A stretch of DNA of 64,000 nt. Origin: Paracoccus lichenicola (GTDB lineage: Bacteria > Pseudomonadota > Alphaproteobacteria > Rhodobacterales > Rhodobacteraceae). The stretch covers positions 468,559 through 532,558 of the forward strand of contig NZ_WMBT01000002.1 of assembly GCF_009708075.1 (NCBI RefSeq). Reading direction: 5' to 3'. How positions within the stretch are numbered: the first letter of the stretch is position 1; each line of letters opens with the position of its first letter. The position numbers and the translations under genes are program-made. The notes under the pieces were generated by a model. It was not told the origin of the DNA. It did no database searches and was given only the letters and a program-made list of their open reading frames with translations. Of this stretch, positions 50,343-59,786 are shown piece after piece.

Positions 50343-51142
50343 TATTTCCAGGCCCTTTTCTTGACCGCCGTCAGCCAGTTGAAGGGAATCGCCATGAACA
50401 GCGCCGTGCGGGCCAGTCCCGCCCAGGCGTGCGGGTCGGTCAGGGCGAAGTTGTCCTTCTGGATCCGCAGCCGCGCCACCAGGTTGCGCTTGCGCTTGGC
50501 CGCCGTGGTGCCGGTGTCGCTGACGATGTACTGGGTCAGGACCTCGGGGATGTTGGCCAGGCGCCAGCGCCGGCCCATGCGGATGAACAGGTCGTAATCC
50601 TCGGCGGTCTTGTAGCGGTCGGAATAAAGCCCGACCTCGCGCAGCGCCTTGGCCCGGATCATGATCGTCGGATGCAGCAGCGCGGGGACATAGCGCTGAT
50701 GGCGCAGGATCCTGTCATGGTCGGTCGGGAAGCGCAGCGTGAACAGATAGTCCCCGTCGTCGTTCACGCAGCGCGCCCAGGTTCCCACCATGCCGACCTC
50801 GGGATGGGCATCCAGAAACGCGACCTGCCGCTCGAACCGGCCCGGCAGGGGCAGATCGCCGCAATCCAGGCGGGCGACATGGCGGTATCCGCGCGACAGG
50901 ATCATCTCCAGCCCCGCGTTCAGGGCGTGTTCGATCCCCCGGTTGCGGTCCAGCCGATGCAGCGTGACGGGGTGGCTGCCATAACGCGATGCGCAGCGGA
51001 TGGGTTCGGGCGAGCCGTCGTCCACCACGACGATGTCGAAGGGATGGCTTTCGGCGCCCAGGACCTCCAGCGTCTCGACCAGCCCGGCCTGATCCTTGAA
51101 GACGGGAATCAGCACGCAAAGATCCGGCAAGGGTTCAGGCAT
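50342..51142 (-). CDS. Glycosyltransferase family 2
   Basis: A 266-residue GT-A glycosyltransferase: VLIPVFKDQAGLVETLE, the first acidic motif IVVVDDGSPE, DRNRGIEHALNAGLE, and a DxD-equivalent VARLDCGDLPLPGR. A later TAEDYDLFIRMGRRW holds the catalytic-base region. The start at 51142 has GGAGG 7 bp upstream. It adds one sugar of the repeat unit; donor unknown. Confidence 0.9.
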   Translation of the reverse strand: MPEPLPDLCVLIPVFKDQAGLVETLEVLGAESHPFDIVVVDDGSPEPIRCASRYGSHPVTLHRLDRNRGIEHALNAGLEMILSRGYRHVARLDCGDLPLPGRFERQVAFLDAHPEVGMVGTWARCVNDDGDYLFTLRFPTDHDRILRHQRYVPALLHPTIMIRAKALREVGLYSDRYKTAEDYDLFIRMGRRWRLANIPEVLTQYIVSDTGTTAAKRKRNLVARLRIQKDNFALTDPHAWAGLARTALFMAIPFNWLTAVKKRAWK

Positions 51143-51143
51143 G

Positions 51144-52163
51144 TCAGGTCCTCCGAGCAAGGCGGCGGCGGCGCCATGCGTCGCGCAGGATGGCAAGCGA
51201 GGCGCCCAACAGGAACCCTGCCACCAGCCCCAGGGCCAGGATCACCGGCTTGGCGTTGAACCCCGAGGGACTCAGGGGCACGACCGCGGGCGCGAACAGC
51301 TGCACGGTCAGTTCGGGCGCGCCGATCCGGCTCTGGATCTGGCGGTGTTCCAGCAGCATCCGTTCGTAAACCGCCGCCGTCGCCTCGACCTCGCGTTCGG
51401 CCTCGCGCTGCTGGGCATAGACGCCCGCGCTGGCGTCGATCGCCTCGTCCTGCTTCTGTCCGGTCAGGGTCTCGAACCGCATGGACAGCAGCCGTCCCCT
51501 TTCGCGCGTGGTCTGGGCGCGGCGCTCGGCCAGTTCCAGATTGTTGGTCAGCTCCTCGATCTCGTGTTCCAGGTTGGTCAGCATCTGCCGATAGACGTTC
51601 AGCCGCAGGTCCGAACGCAGCTTGAGATAGCCGGCGGCAACCGCGTTGGCGACGCCCGCCGACAGTTCGGGGCTTTCGGAGCTGTAGCTGATCTGGACCA
51701 CATAGGATCTGCCGCTGTTGCTGACCTCCAGGTTGCGCGACATGTGCCGGATCAGCATCGCCCGCTGCAACGCCTCGTCCCCCGCAGCCTCGGGGGGAAA
51801 CTCCACCGCCGCCGCCAGTTCGGCGCGCAGTTCGGGCGTCAGGCCGTCCAGCGCGTGACCAAGCGCAACGGGGGTGGCGATGGTCTCGACAATGGTCGCG
51901 GTGGCGGAATCCTCGGCCGTGGCCACGGTTTCCGGCGCGGCCAGAGAGATGAGACCCGACCGGTCCGCATCCGAGATCAGCTTGGCCGTCGCCGAATAGG
52001 TGTCCGGCATGACCTTGGCGGCCACGAAGGCGCCGCCGCCGCCAAGCGCGGTCAGCAGGATCACCAGGAACGGGCTGCGCCGGACCGCGTTGAACACGTC
52101 CCCCAGGGTAAAGGCCGCCGCGGGCCTGGCCGCCGTCAGGTCGGAGGTGTTGATGTGGTTCAT
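51144..52163 (-). CDS. Wzz-type chain-length regulator
   Basis: A 339-residue polysaccharide co-polymerase. Two membrane helices bracket a periplasmic domain: FLVILLTALGGGGAFVAAKV (about 32-51) and PVILALGLVAGFLLGASLAIL (about 308-328), with the proline-rich SPSGFNAKP just before the second helix. A coiled-coil part covers about 195-275. No cytoplasmic tyrosine-kinase domain follows, so this is the kinase-less type. The start overlaps the export-protein stop (ATGA). Confidence 0.88.
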   Translation of the reverse strand: MNHINTSDLTAARPAAAFTLGDVFNAVRRSPFLVILLTALGGGGAFVAAKVMPDTYSATAKLISDADRSGLISLAAPETVATAEDSATATIVETIATPVALGHALDGLTPELRAELAAAVEFPPEAAGDEALQRAMLIRHMSRNLEVSNSGRSYVVQISYSSESPELSAGVANAVAAGYLKLRSDLRLNVYRQMLTNLEHEIEELTNNLELAERRAQTTRERGRLLSMRFETLTGQKQDEAIDASAGVYAQQREAEREVEATAAVYERMLLEHRQIQSRIGAPELTVQLFAPAVVPLSPSGFNAKPVILALGLVAGFLLGASLAILRDAWRRRRLARRT

Positions 52164-53425
52164 GGAGTGGCCCTTTGCAGGATGCGGCCCTGAAGCTGTT
52201 CGGACCGGCCGGACGACTGCGAGACAACGGTCGATCCGCTGCTTGCCACGCCCAGGAAGCTGTCCGGCAGCTCGACCTCGACCAGATCGCCGGGCTGCAA
52301 CGCGGTGCCTTGCGTCGCGATGATCGGCACCTCCTGCCCGTCGGTCACGCGATACACCGTCACCGTCACCGCATCGTTTCCGGCCAGCCCAAGCTGCGCC
52401 AGCCGTGCCGTGGCACCCTTCAGCCGGGCCTCCAGGGCGCCGATCTCGGCCAGGACGGTCTGGATTTCCCCCTCGAGCGCCGCATTGCGGCGCGCGTCAT
52501 GGCGGTTGATCTCGTGCAGCACGCTTTCACGCTCGCGCGTGACATCGGCGATATAGGCCTCGGTCTCGGACAGGTTGCTGCGCAACTCGTTCAGCGTCCT
52601 GTATTCCTCGGACACGCGGGTCTGCGGGGTCAGTCCGCGGCTTTGCATGTCGGTATAGCGGGCGACCTCGGCGGTCTGCTGGTCAACCAAGGCCTTCTGA
52701 TGCTGGCCCTGCTGGACCAGCCGCTCGATCCGGTTCCGGACGATCTGCAGGTCGCGGTCCAGATACGCCTTCTGGGCGTCGCTTTCGGCGCGGGCCGCAT
52801 CCAGCAGGCTGTTGGCCAGGGCCAGAACGGCATCCCGCTCGCCCTCGGCAAGGCCGGGAAGATCGGACGGGGTCAGATCGGCCTGGCCGGCCAGTTCGGC
52901 CCGCGCGCGCGCCAGGGTCGCGCGCCGTCCCAGCAGTTCGGCGGCCGTGGCATCCCGTTCCGCGCGAATCTCGATCGCGGTCCCCATTTCGGGGCGCAGG
53001 GTCCCAAGCCCCCCGGCCAGGGCGATGGCGCGCCGCACCGTCATCCCGCCTTCATGGGGAATGGCTCCCGGCTGGGCGACATCGCCCCCGACCACGACCG
53101 GCCGGACCGCGACAAGCCCCACGGTCACCTGCGCATCCAGCATGATGTCCATCCCGGCCAGCCGTTCCTGGATCAGGGACGCGACCTCGCCCACGGTCTT
53201 TCCTGCCGCCGGGATCTGCCCCAGCGGCGGAAAGGCGATCTGGCCGTCGATATCGACGACCACCTGCTGCGTCAGTTCGGGCACGCGGAACGTGAAGATT
53301 TCCAGCGTCTCGCCCGAGGCGATCCTGTGTTCCGCACTGGCGGGCGCCGCAAGGAACAGAAGTCCGGCAAACAGCATTCCCAGAAATCCGAGGGTTCGCT
53401 TCATGGCTTCGACCGAGAACCCCAT
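52160..53425 (-). CDS. Polysaccharide export protein (Wza/ExoF-like) with coiled coil
   Basis: A 421-residue exported protein. The signal peptide (FLGMLFAGLLFLAAPASA) is followed by the polysaccharide biosynthesis/export domain (HRIASGETLEIFTFRVPELTQQVVVDIDGQIAFPPLGQI...), a SLBB-like part (VRPVVVGGDVAQPGAIPHEGGMTVRRAI), a long coiled coil (about 165-365) and a terminal SLBB-like strand region (TDGQEVPIIATQGTALQPGDLVEVELP). It is related to ExoF of Rhizobium. Start at 53425, one base past the preceding stop; 53404 is an alternative. It passes polymer to the outer membrane. Confidence 0.88.
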   Translation of the reverse strand: MGFSVEAMKRTLGFLGMLFAGLLFLAAPASAEHRIASGETLEIFTFRVPELTQQVVVDIDGQIAFPPLGQIPAAGKTVGEVASLIQERLAGMDIMLDAQVTVGLVAVRPVVVGGDVAQPGAIPHEGGMTVRRAIALAGGLGTLRPEMGTAIEIRAERDATAAELLGRRATLARARAELAGQADLTPSDLPGLAEGERDAVLALANSLLDAARAESDAQKAYLDRDLQIVRNRIERLVQQGQHQKALVDQQTAEVARYTDMQSRGLTPQTRVSEEYRTLNELRSNLSETEAYIADVTRERESVLHEINRHDARRNAALEGEIQTVLAEIGALEARLKGATARLAQLGLAGNDAVTVTVYRVTDGQEVPIIATQGTALQPGDLVEVELPDSFLGVASSGSTVVSQSSGRSEQLQGRILQRATP

Positions 53426-53426
53426 G

Positions 53427-54485
53427 TCAGGCCGCCTCGACTGCCGCGGATGCAGGTTCCTGCCCCCGCTGACCGAACCCGGACTGCGCCACGGCGCAAA
53501 AGCTGTGCGCCCGGGCGTCCAGGACGCGCCATGTCTCGCCCGCCGCCTTCTGGACGGCATCGACCGCCCGGGGCACCTGCACCCGGGCGCGATAGCTTTC
53601 GCGGAGCCGTTCATAAAGCTGCGGTCGCACCGTCATGCAAAGCGCCCGCCGCAGGGTTTCCCGCAAGGACACCGGCGGGCACAGGCTGCGGGCCAGGGCC
53701 GCGAAGGCTTCGCGGCGGCGGCCGGAATCGGCCAGCCGCCAGACGCGGTCCTGCAGGTGATAGCCGCTTCTGGCGGCGGGCGACCAATCCGCCGATTCGC
53801 GCCGGTACCAGGCATGGGACAGGTCGGCTGTCTCGGTTCCGGTGGTCAGCCGGCCGGGGCAGATGCTTTCCTCCTTGATGATGCCGGGTTCGGAATCGAT
53901 GTGAAAGCCGATCCCCAGCCGGTCCAGCCGCATCGCCAGGTCGGTATCCTGGTTGACCCGCAAGGTCTCGTCCCAGGGGCAGGCGCGGGCGATCTCGATC
54001 GGCAGGGTCATCATGGATGTCTGGACCCGGCCCATGTCGCGGTAAACGTAATCGACCAGCGCGCTGCCGGGCCGCCACAAGGGCTGATGCGGCTTGCGAA
54101 TCTCTCCGTTCACATGAAGCAGCGCACCGCTGACCAGAACGGTCCGCTCTGTTCCGGGCACGCCATAGAACCGGCGGATCCGGTCGTGCCGTCCGGGCAT
54201 CCAGACATCGTCCGAATCAAGAAAGCTCACATGCGTCCCGGATGCATGGCGGACACCCCGGTTGCGGGCCGCGCCGCCGCGCCTGCGAACCTCCTGCCGG
54301 AAGACGCGAACGCCGATGTCCTGCAAACAGGCATATTCGGCGGAAAGATCGGCATCGGAACAGTCATCCACGACAATGATTTCCGCATCCGGGCTGTCGT
54401 CGCGCACCGACAGCACCGCGCGCACCAGGGAAGACGCCCTGTTCAGGTTGGGGATCACAACAGAAAGTTGAAAAGGATTGGCCAT
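53427..54485 (-). CDS. Glycosyltransferase family 2
   Basis: A 352-residue GT2: LSVVIPNLNRASSLVRAV, EIIVVDDCSDADLS, RNRGVRHASGTHVSFLDSDDVW (DxD motif DSDD). The C-terminal third (about 240-352) is arginine-rich and of unknown role. It is the first gene of the leftward block GT2-Wza-Wzz-GT2-polymerase. Divergent from another GT2 with a 172-bp AT-rich promoter region between. Confidence 0.9.
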   Translation of the reverse strand: MANPFQLSVVIPNLNRASSLVRAVLSVRDDSPDAEIIVVDDCSDADLSAEYACLQDIGVRVFRQEVRRRGGAARNRGVRHASGTHVSFLDSDDVWMPGRHDRIRRFYGVPGTERTVLVSGALLHVNGEIRKPHQPLWRPGSALVDYVYRDMGRVQTSMMTLPIEIARACPWDETLRVNQDTDLAMRLDRLGIGFHIDSEPGIIKEESICPGRLTTGTETADLSHAWYRRESADWSPAARSGYHLQDRVWRLADSGRRREAFAALARSLCPPVSLRETLRRALCMTVRPQLYERLRESYRARVQVPRAVDAVQKAAGETWRVLDARAHSFCAVAQSGFGQRGQEPASAAVEAA

Positions 54486-54657
54486 TTTAACGAAAACTCA
54501 TCACGGGTTGATCAACATAATCATTGCCATTAGCAGATATTTCCAGATTACAATACCGGCTAAGAACACGATGTGATAGAGCATCTTTGCGCGGCAGGGC
54601 GTTGTCTGTTCACAATCCGGTTGAGCCGCGGGCCTGAATGGATTTTTATGCGGGTTG
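54486..54657. promoter_or_regulatory. Divergent promoter region of exopolysaccharide genes
   Basis: This 172-bp stretch is more AT-rich than its neighbours and lies between two divergent glycosyltransferase genes. It contains the perfect palindrome GTTGATCAAC (54507-54516) and the related CGGTTGAG near 54630. GGTTGA-type elements also occur at 48127 and near 58425, so a shared regulator is possible. No clear promoter boxes were assigned. Confidence 0.35.
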
Positions 54658-55689
54658 ATGGTGGATTTGGTCAAGAAAGACGCAGCCGGAATCGGGGATG
54701 ACGGCCTGGACGGATCCGCACGCCTGAACAAACCGGACAGCGGTTCCGCCCACGTGCCGGAGGCGGACCGGGCGCCGCAGTTTTCGGTCATCATTCCCGC
54801 CTACAACCGGGTGGATCAGATCGGACGGGCCATCGCGTCCTGCCTTGCCCAGACCTGCCCCGATTTCGAGATCATCGTCGTGGACGACGGGTCGCGCGAC
54901 GGCACCGCGGACGCGGTCGAAGCCATGGACGATCCGCGCATCCGCTGCATCCGCCAGGCCAATGCCGGCGCTTCCGCCGCCCGGAACACCGGGGCACGCG
55001 CAGCCCGCGGGTCTTACCTAGCCTTCCTGGATTCCGACGACGAATTCCTGCCCTCCAAGCTGGAGCGGCTGAGCGCGGCGATCCAGGCGGATGGCCAGGC
55101 AGAGGGCCAGGCGGACCGGACGGTCTGGTATTCGCCCCTGTTCTTCGACCGGGGTCCCGGAAACCGGATGATCAAGCCCGACCGCGCCATCGGTCCCGAC
55201 GAACCCGTCGGCGATTACCTGTTTGCCGACGACGGGCTGATGCAGACCTCGACCCTGGTCATTCCGCGCGCCTTGTTCCTGCAGGTGGGCTTCGACACCG
55301 GCCTGCGCTGCCTCGAGGATCTCGACCTGTGCCTGCGGCTCGAGGAGGCGGGGGCGCGCTTCCGAATGCTGCCCGACCCCGAGGTGATCTGGTATGACGA
55401 CCGGCCCAGCGGCCGGCTCAGCTATACCACGTCCCAGTCCGAAGTGCGCGAATGGGCGGCGCGGCAGGCCGGCCGGCTTACCCCGCGCGCGATGCACGGC
55501 TATCTGGCCCGCTTCCTGGTGCCGCAGATCGCGCGCCAGCAGCCGTTCCGCTCTCTCTCGCTTCTGGCCTCGGCCGTCCGGCATGGCGGCCTGGCGCCGC
55601 GGCGGGCCGCCATGCTTCTGGCCCGAGGGGCGGCGCCCGGCCTTTATGGCCGGGTCCGCGACACCCTGACCCGGACCCGCCATGGCTGA
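54658..55689 (+). CDS. Glycosyltransferase family 2
   Basis: A 343-residue GT2 with a 40-residue extension before the catalytic domain: FSVIIPAYNRVDQIGRAIAS, IIVVDDGSRDGTADAV, NAGASAARNTGARAARGSYLAFLDSDDEFLP (DxD). A later CLEDLDLCLRLEEAGARF provides the catalytic-base region. ATG 54658 directly follows a TTG at 54655; the latter is less likely. It overlaps the GT4 gene by 8 bp. Confidence 0.9.
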   Translation: MVDLVKKDAAGIGDDGLDGSARLNKPDSGSAHVPEADRAPQFSVIIPAYNRVDQIGRAIASCLAQTCPDFEIIVVDDGSRDGTADAVEAMDDPRIRCIRQANAGASAARNTGARAARGSYLAFLDSDDEFLPSKLERLSAAIQADGQAEGQADRTVWYSPLFFDRGPGNRMIKPDRAIGPDEPVGDYLFADDGLMQTSTLVIPRALFLQVGFDTGLRCLEDLDLCLRLEEAGARFRMLPDPEVIWYDDRPSGRLSYTTSQSEVREWAARQAGRLTPRAMHGYLARFLVPQIARQQPFRSLSLLASAVRHGGLAPRRAAMLLARGAAPGLYGRVRDTLTRTRHG

Positions 55690-56842
55690 AACGCCGCGCG
55701 CCGGGTCCCTGCGCCGGGTAACCCATGTCACCGAGGCCCCGCTGGGCGGGGTCGTGTCTTATCTGGACGAACTGGTGGGAGCGCAGTTGCGCAGCCTGCC
55801 GGATGTCCACATCGACCTGCTGACCCCGGAGATCAACCGCGAGGCGCTGGCGGATCTGTCGGGGCCGCGCTTCACCCTGATCGCGTTCCGCCATCGCCGC
55901 AGCCGGTCGCCCATGGCCCTGCTGTCGATGGCCATGCAGACCCTGCGGCATGTCCGCCGCACCCGGCCCGACATCCTGCATATCCATTCGACCTTTGCCG
56001 GCGCCGCGATCCGGGTCCTGGCGCCGCTGTTCCCGAAGGAAACGCAGGTCATCTATTGCCCGCATGGCTGGGCATTCTCACGGCAGGGATCCCGCAGATC
56101 GCAGGCGGTGATCGGGGCGGTGGAACGCTGGCTTGCCACAAGCAGCGACCGAATCGTCTGCATCTCGGATTACGAACGGCGCGAGGCGGCGGCCTTCGGC
56201 ATCCCCGAGGACCGGCTGGTCGTGATCGAGAACGGCATCAGCCCCCGGGGTGCGGCAGGCCAGCCTGAACCGGACCCGCGGTCCACGCCCGCGGTCCCGG
56301 ACCGGCGGCCCGGCCGCAGGCTGATCGCCTTTGCCGGACGCTTCGACCGCCAGAAGGGCTTCGACACCTTCCTGGAGGTCATGCGCCGGTTGGAAGACGA
56401 GGCGGACGGCATCGCCATCGGCAGCAGCATCACCTCGAAGGAGGCGCTGCCGGATTGCCCCCCGAACGTGCAGATCCTGGGGTGGCAGGACCGGACAGCG
56501 GTTTTCGATCTGTATCGCAGGGCCGACCTTCTGCTGGTTCCCTCTCGCTGGGAAGGCTTCGGCCTGGTCGCCGCCGAGGCCATGCAGGCCGGTCTTGCCG
56601 TGTTCGCAAGCCGGGTGGGCGGATTGCAGGACATCGTCGTGGACGGGGACACCGGCCGCCTGTTCCAGCCGGACGACGTGGACGGGATCGTGGCGCTGAT
56701 CCGCGCCGCCTCGGACGCCGACCTGGTGCGGTTCGGAAGGAACGGGCACCGCCGCTATCTGGCGCGCTACACGGCCGAGCGGATGTCGAAGGACATGACC
56801 GCGCTCTACAACCGGTTGGTGAATGAAAACACCGGACGCTGA
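55682..56842 (+). CDS. Glycosyltransferase family 4
   Basis: A 386-residue GT-B glycosyltransferase. The N-terminal domain has VTHVTEAPLGGVVSYLDEL and DILHIHSTFAGAAIRV. The C-terminal nucleotide-sugar domain has IAFAGRFDRQKGFDTFLEVM and the EX7E-like block VPSRWEGFGLVAAEAMQAGLAVFAS. It is probably cytoplasmic and retaining, adding a sugar to the repeat unit. Co-transcribed with the upstream GT2. Confidence 0.93.
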   Translation: MAETPRAGSLRRVTHVTEAPLGGVVSYLDELVGAQLRSLPDVHIDLLTPEINREALADLSGPRFTLIAFRHRRSRSPMALLSMAMQTLRHVRRTRPDILHIHSTFAGAAIRVLAPLFPKETQVIYCPHGWAFSRQGSRRSQAVIGAVERWLATSSDRIVCISDYERREAAAFGIPEDRLVVIENGISPRGAAGQPEPDPRSTPAVPDRRPGRRLIAFAGRFDRQKGFDTFLEVMRRLEDEADGIAIGSSITSKEALPDCPPNVQILGWQDRTAVFDLYRRADLLLVPSRWEGFGLVAAEAMQAGLAVFASRVGGLQDIVVDGDTGRLFQPDDVDGIVALIRAASDADLVRFGRNGHRRYLARYTAERMSKDMTALYNRLVNENTGR

Positions 56843-56882
56843 CGCGCCCGGTGCCGCTTTTAATTCGGCCTGAAACCGCCGA

Positions 56883-58268
56883 TCAGAAAACGAAGTCCGC
56901 CGCATCCAGCTGATGGACGCCGTTCAGCACGATGCTGATCTCGAATTCCTTGTCGCCGTCCAGGTTGGCCTGGACATAGGTCTTGTTGTGGGCCGTGCTG
57001 GCATAGACGCCCAGGTCGCCCGCGGCGCTCAACCATTTCGAGCCGACAAGCCTGAAGTCCTGGGTGCCGGACCAGTCCGTGTTGGCGTCGATGCCGCTCA
57101 GGTCGATCTTGTCGCCGTCGTTCCAGTCGATGATGCGGTCCCAAAGACCCGTCTGTCCGAAGACGAAGGCATCCGCGCCCGCACCGCCGCCCAGGGTGTC
57201 CTGCCCGCCGCCCGCGTTCAGCACGTCATTGCCCGAGCCGCCCTGCAGCACGTCGTTGCCGTTGGTGCCCTGGATGGTCTTTCCGACCGTCACGTTGCTG
57301 GTTTCCCGGCTCATCAACTGGCCGCTGCCGGCATCCTTGTTCGCGAGGTCCTTGAACACGTAATAGGCCTCGCGCCCGTTGCCGTTCCCGTCGCGCAGGC
57401 CGAAGCCCGGCTCGTAGGTGGAGTCCTGATAGGAAAACCACATGATCGGTCCCGCCCAGGCGTTGTCCTGGGCCAGATCGACGGCCTCGCGCAGCATCTG
57501 CGCCGCGTCCGCCGCGCTGACGGTGACGCCGCCGCCGGTGGTCTTGGCGCCGAACTCGGTCATCCAGATCTGCTTGTCGCCGTCGCCGTTGTTGACCATG
57601 GTCTGGCGGATGCCGTCCTCCATGATCTGCCAGCCGTTCCAGGCCGCGTTGTTGCTGGGCATCAGCGGGAAGGTATAGGGATGATAGCCCACCGCGTCGA
57701 AATAGCCCTTGGCGCCGGCGGCATACATCTGCTGGAGGTAATCGACCGCGCCCCACATGCCGTTGCCGGTCGAGGGGACCGCCGCGGTCCCCCCGGTGAT
57801 GACCACGTCGTCGGCGTCCACCGCCTTGATGGCGGTATAGGCCTGCTTCAGCATCTCGGTATAGGCTTGCGGCGTGATCCCGGCCTTGTTCTGCTCGTTG
57901 AAGATTTCCCAGTGGTCCACCACGGTGTCATAGCGGGCCGCTGCCGCCGCGGCAAAGCGCCCGAACGCCTGCTGATCCGACCACGAGGACAGGTTGTCGT
58001 TCACCCAGTCGGGCGTGTCGTTCAAGACAGCCGTGATCTTGATGCCCTTGGCCTCGATCGCGTTGAAGACCCGGTCGACCAGGGTCCAGTTGAAGCCGCC
58101 ATTGGCGGTCGGCTGGACGAGGTCCCAGTGGATGTCGATGCGGATCCAGTCCACGCCCATCTCGACATAATCCTGAAGCTCTCTTTCCATTTCCGCCGTC
58201 GAGTTGCCCAGCAACTCTCCGAAAGGCGTCGCAATTCCCAACTGTCCCGGTTTTACTTGAACTACCAT
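56883..58268 (-). CDS. PslG-like glycoside hydrolase with RTX repeats, type I secreted
   Basis: A 461-residue protein without signal peptide. Residues about 10-310 form a GH39/GH5-like TIM barrel with catalytic E125 (EIFNEQN) and E238 (MTEFGAKT). Residues about 333-372 carry calcium-binding nonapeptides (GTNGNDVLQGGSGNDVLNAGGG), followed by a serralysin-like C-terminal domain ending ADFVF, the usual type I secretion signal. No type I exporter genes are in the window. It is related to the exported hydrolase at 45780, so both probably act on the polymer made by this cluster. Confidence 0.88.
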   Translation of the reverse strand: MVVQVKPGQLGIATPFGELLGNSTAEMERELQDYVEMGVDWIRIDIHWDLVQPTANGGFNWTLVDRVFNAIEAKGIKITAVLNDTPDWVNDNLSSWSDQQAFGRFAAAAAARYDTVVDHWEIFNEQNKAGITPQAYTEMLKQAYTAIKAVDADDVVITGGTAAVPSTGNGMWGAVDYLQQMYAAGAKGYFDAVGYHPYTFPLMPSNNAAWNGWQIMEDGIRQTMVNNGDGDKQIWMTEFGAKTTGGGVTVSAADAAQMLREAVDLAQDNAWAGPIMWFSYQDSTYEPGFGLRDGNGNGREAYYVFKDLANKDAGSGQLMSRETSNVTVGKTIQGTNGNDVLQGGSGNDVLNAGGGQDTLGGGAGADAFVFGQTGLWDRIIDWNDGDKIDLSGIDANTDWSGTQDFRLVGSKWLSAAGDLGVYASTAHNKTYVQANLDGDKEFEISIVLNGVHQLDAADFVF

Positions 58269-58728
58269 TCATACAGGTCCTTGTTCGATTTTTCGTGGGC
58301 AAGGGCTACGCCATCAACCGGCGGGCGTCAGCATCTTCAGGATCAAGGCGGCAGCAATCTGCCAAGGCATCGGCAAATGCACGCTTACAGGCTATTTTGC
58401 ATGTTCAATTGGAACAATCTTCGGTTGATTAAAATCGTCGCGGTAAGACGGATTGCCCCGGGGAAACGCGCATTGCGGAACGGCGCAGGTCAGGAAGATC
58501 GCGGGCCTTCCTCAAGCCATCGGGGATGGCGCTGAAGACCGGGATGCAGGCACCAAAGGCTGCGAGGACGCGCCTGCCAAGGGAGCTGTCGAAGACCCCG
58601 GAACCGCGCCCGCACCCGGGCCTGCAGCAGGCCGGGAACGCCGGCCGGTGCGCGTCCTGGCGATGCGGCAGGCCGCAGGCCTGCGGGACCCGGCACGGCG
58701 CTCCATCAAAGCGGATTTCCGCCGCCCG
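58269..58728. other. Intergenic region, no supported gene
   Basis: Open frames here have no family resemblance. The right part (58450-58728) is GC-rich; the left part up to about 58445 is more AT-rich and carries the promoter side of the RTX hydrolase, including GGTTGATTAAAA near 58425. Nothing else was recognised. Confidence 0.5.
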
Positions 58729-59763
58729 TCAGATGTTTTCCTGCGTGATGATCTCGAACGGGACGTTGCGTTGCAGGATCGTGGTGCTTTCCGGCTGGCC
58801 GATGGAATCGATCATGGTCTGGACCAGGGCGGCGGACATGTGTTCCAGCGGATGCGCCAGGGCCGCCGTGATCAACCCTTCGGACAGGCCCTTGCGGGTT
58901 TCGGGTCCGATGTCGCGGCACACAAGCCGGATGCCCCGCCGGCGTTCGGCCGGCGTTTCCCGCAAGGCTTGCAGGACGCCCGAAACGCCGCCCCCGACGA
59001 TCAGGATCCCCGCCAAGTCGTCGGTGCTGTCGATCAGGTGCTTGACCATCCGATAGGCTTCCCGGGCCTCCTCGTGGGTGGGCCGGCTGTCTTCGACCAG
59101 CAGGTTGGGCGCATGTTCCCGGATGAAGGACCGGAACCCCGCATCCGCCACGTCCTGGCATTGGTAGCGGTGGTTGCCCAGAAAGACCGCGATCCGCCCC
59201 GGCCGGGAGGTCATCTGGGTGATCAGCCAGGCGGCAGTGCGTCCCAGCTTCCAGTTGTCCGTGCCCACGTAAGCGGCCCGTGCGGGCGCGGACTGATCCG
59301 AGATATAGGCCACCACCGGGGTTCCTGCCTCTTTCAGCTCGCCGATGGCCTGCGCGATGACGGGGTGGTCGGCCGCGATCACGGCCACGGCGTCGTTCGC
59401 CGCGCCCAGCGATTTCAGCCGGGCCGCGATGTTTTCGGGCGTCAGCAGATCGACGAACTCGACCGTGGGATGGATCACCTCGTCGCGCCGTTCATGGCAG
59501 GCCGCGACGATCCGGCGGCTGAAAAGCTGGTACAGTTCCCGCTTGGATTGCTGGAGCAGAAATCCCAGGCGAAAGTTCGGGGCCGACTTGCGGACCCGAT
59601 CCTCGATGGTCGCGATTCCGTAGAAGCCGATCTTTTCGGCAGCGGCCTGCACCCGCTGCATCGTCGTGCCCCGCACCGATGCCGATCCCGCGATGATGCG
59701 GTTCACCGTCGAGACGGACACATCCGCCGCCTTTGCCAGATCGGCGATTGTCGGGCTTTTCAT
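58729..59763 (-). CDS. LacI-family regulator
   Basis: A 344-residue LacI/GalR protein. The helix-turn-helix begins at residue 4 (TIADLAKAADVSVSTVNRIIAGSASVRGTT), and a periplasmic-binding-like sensor follows, of the type with a sugar-binding core (ISDQSAPARAAYVGTDNWKLGRTAAWL). The ATG at 59763 is chosen because it starts the HTH; a longer frame upstream adds unrelated residues. It is divergent from the sugar ABC operon and is its likely regulator. Confidence 0.9.
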   Translation of the reverse strand: MKSPTIADLAKAADVSVSTVNRIIAGSASVRGTTMQRVQAAAEKIGFYGIATIEDRVRKSAPNFRLGFLLQQSKRELYQLFSRRIVAACHERRDEVIHPTVEFVDLLTPENIAARLKSLGAANDAVAVIAADHPVIAQAIGELKEAGTPVVAYISDQSAPARAAYVGTDNWKLGRTAAWLITQMTSRPGRIAVFLGNHRYQCQDVADAGFRSFIREHAPNLLVEDSRPTHEEAREAYRMVKHLIDSTDDLAGILIVGGGVSGVLQALRETPAERRRGIRLVCRDIGPETRKGLSEGLITAALAHPLEHMSAALVQTMIDSIGQPESTTILQRNVPFEIITQENI

Positions 59764-59786
59764 GGGTGGGTCCGTCGATGTCAGAA

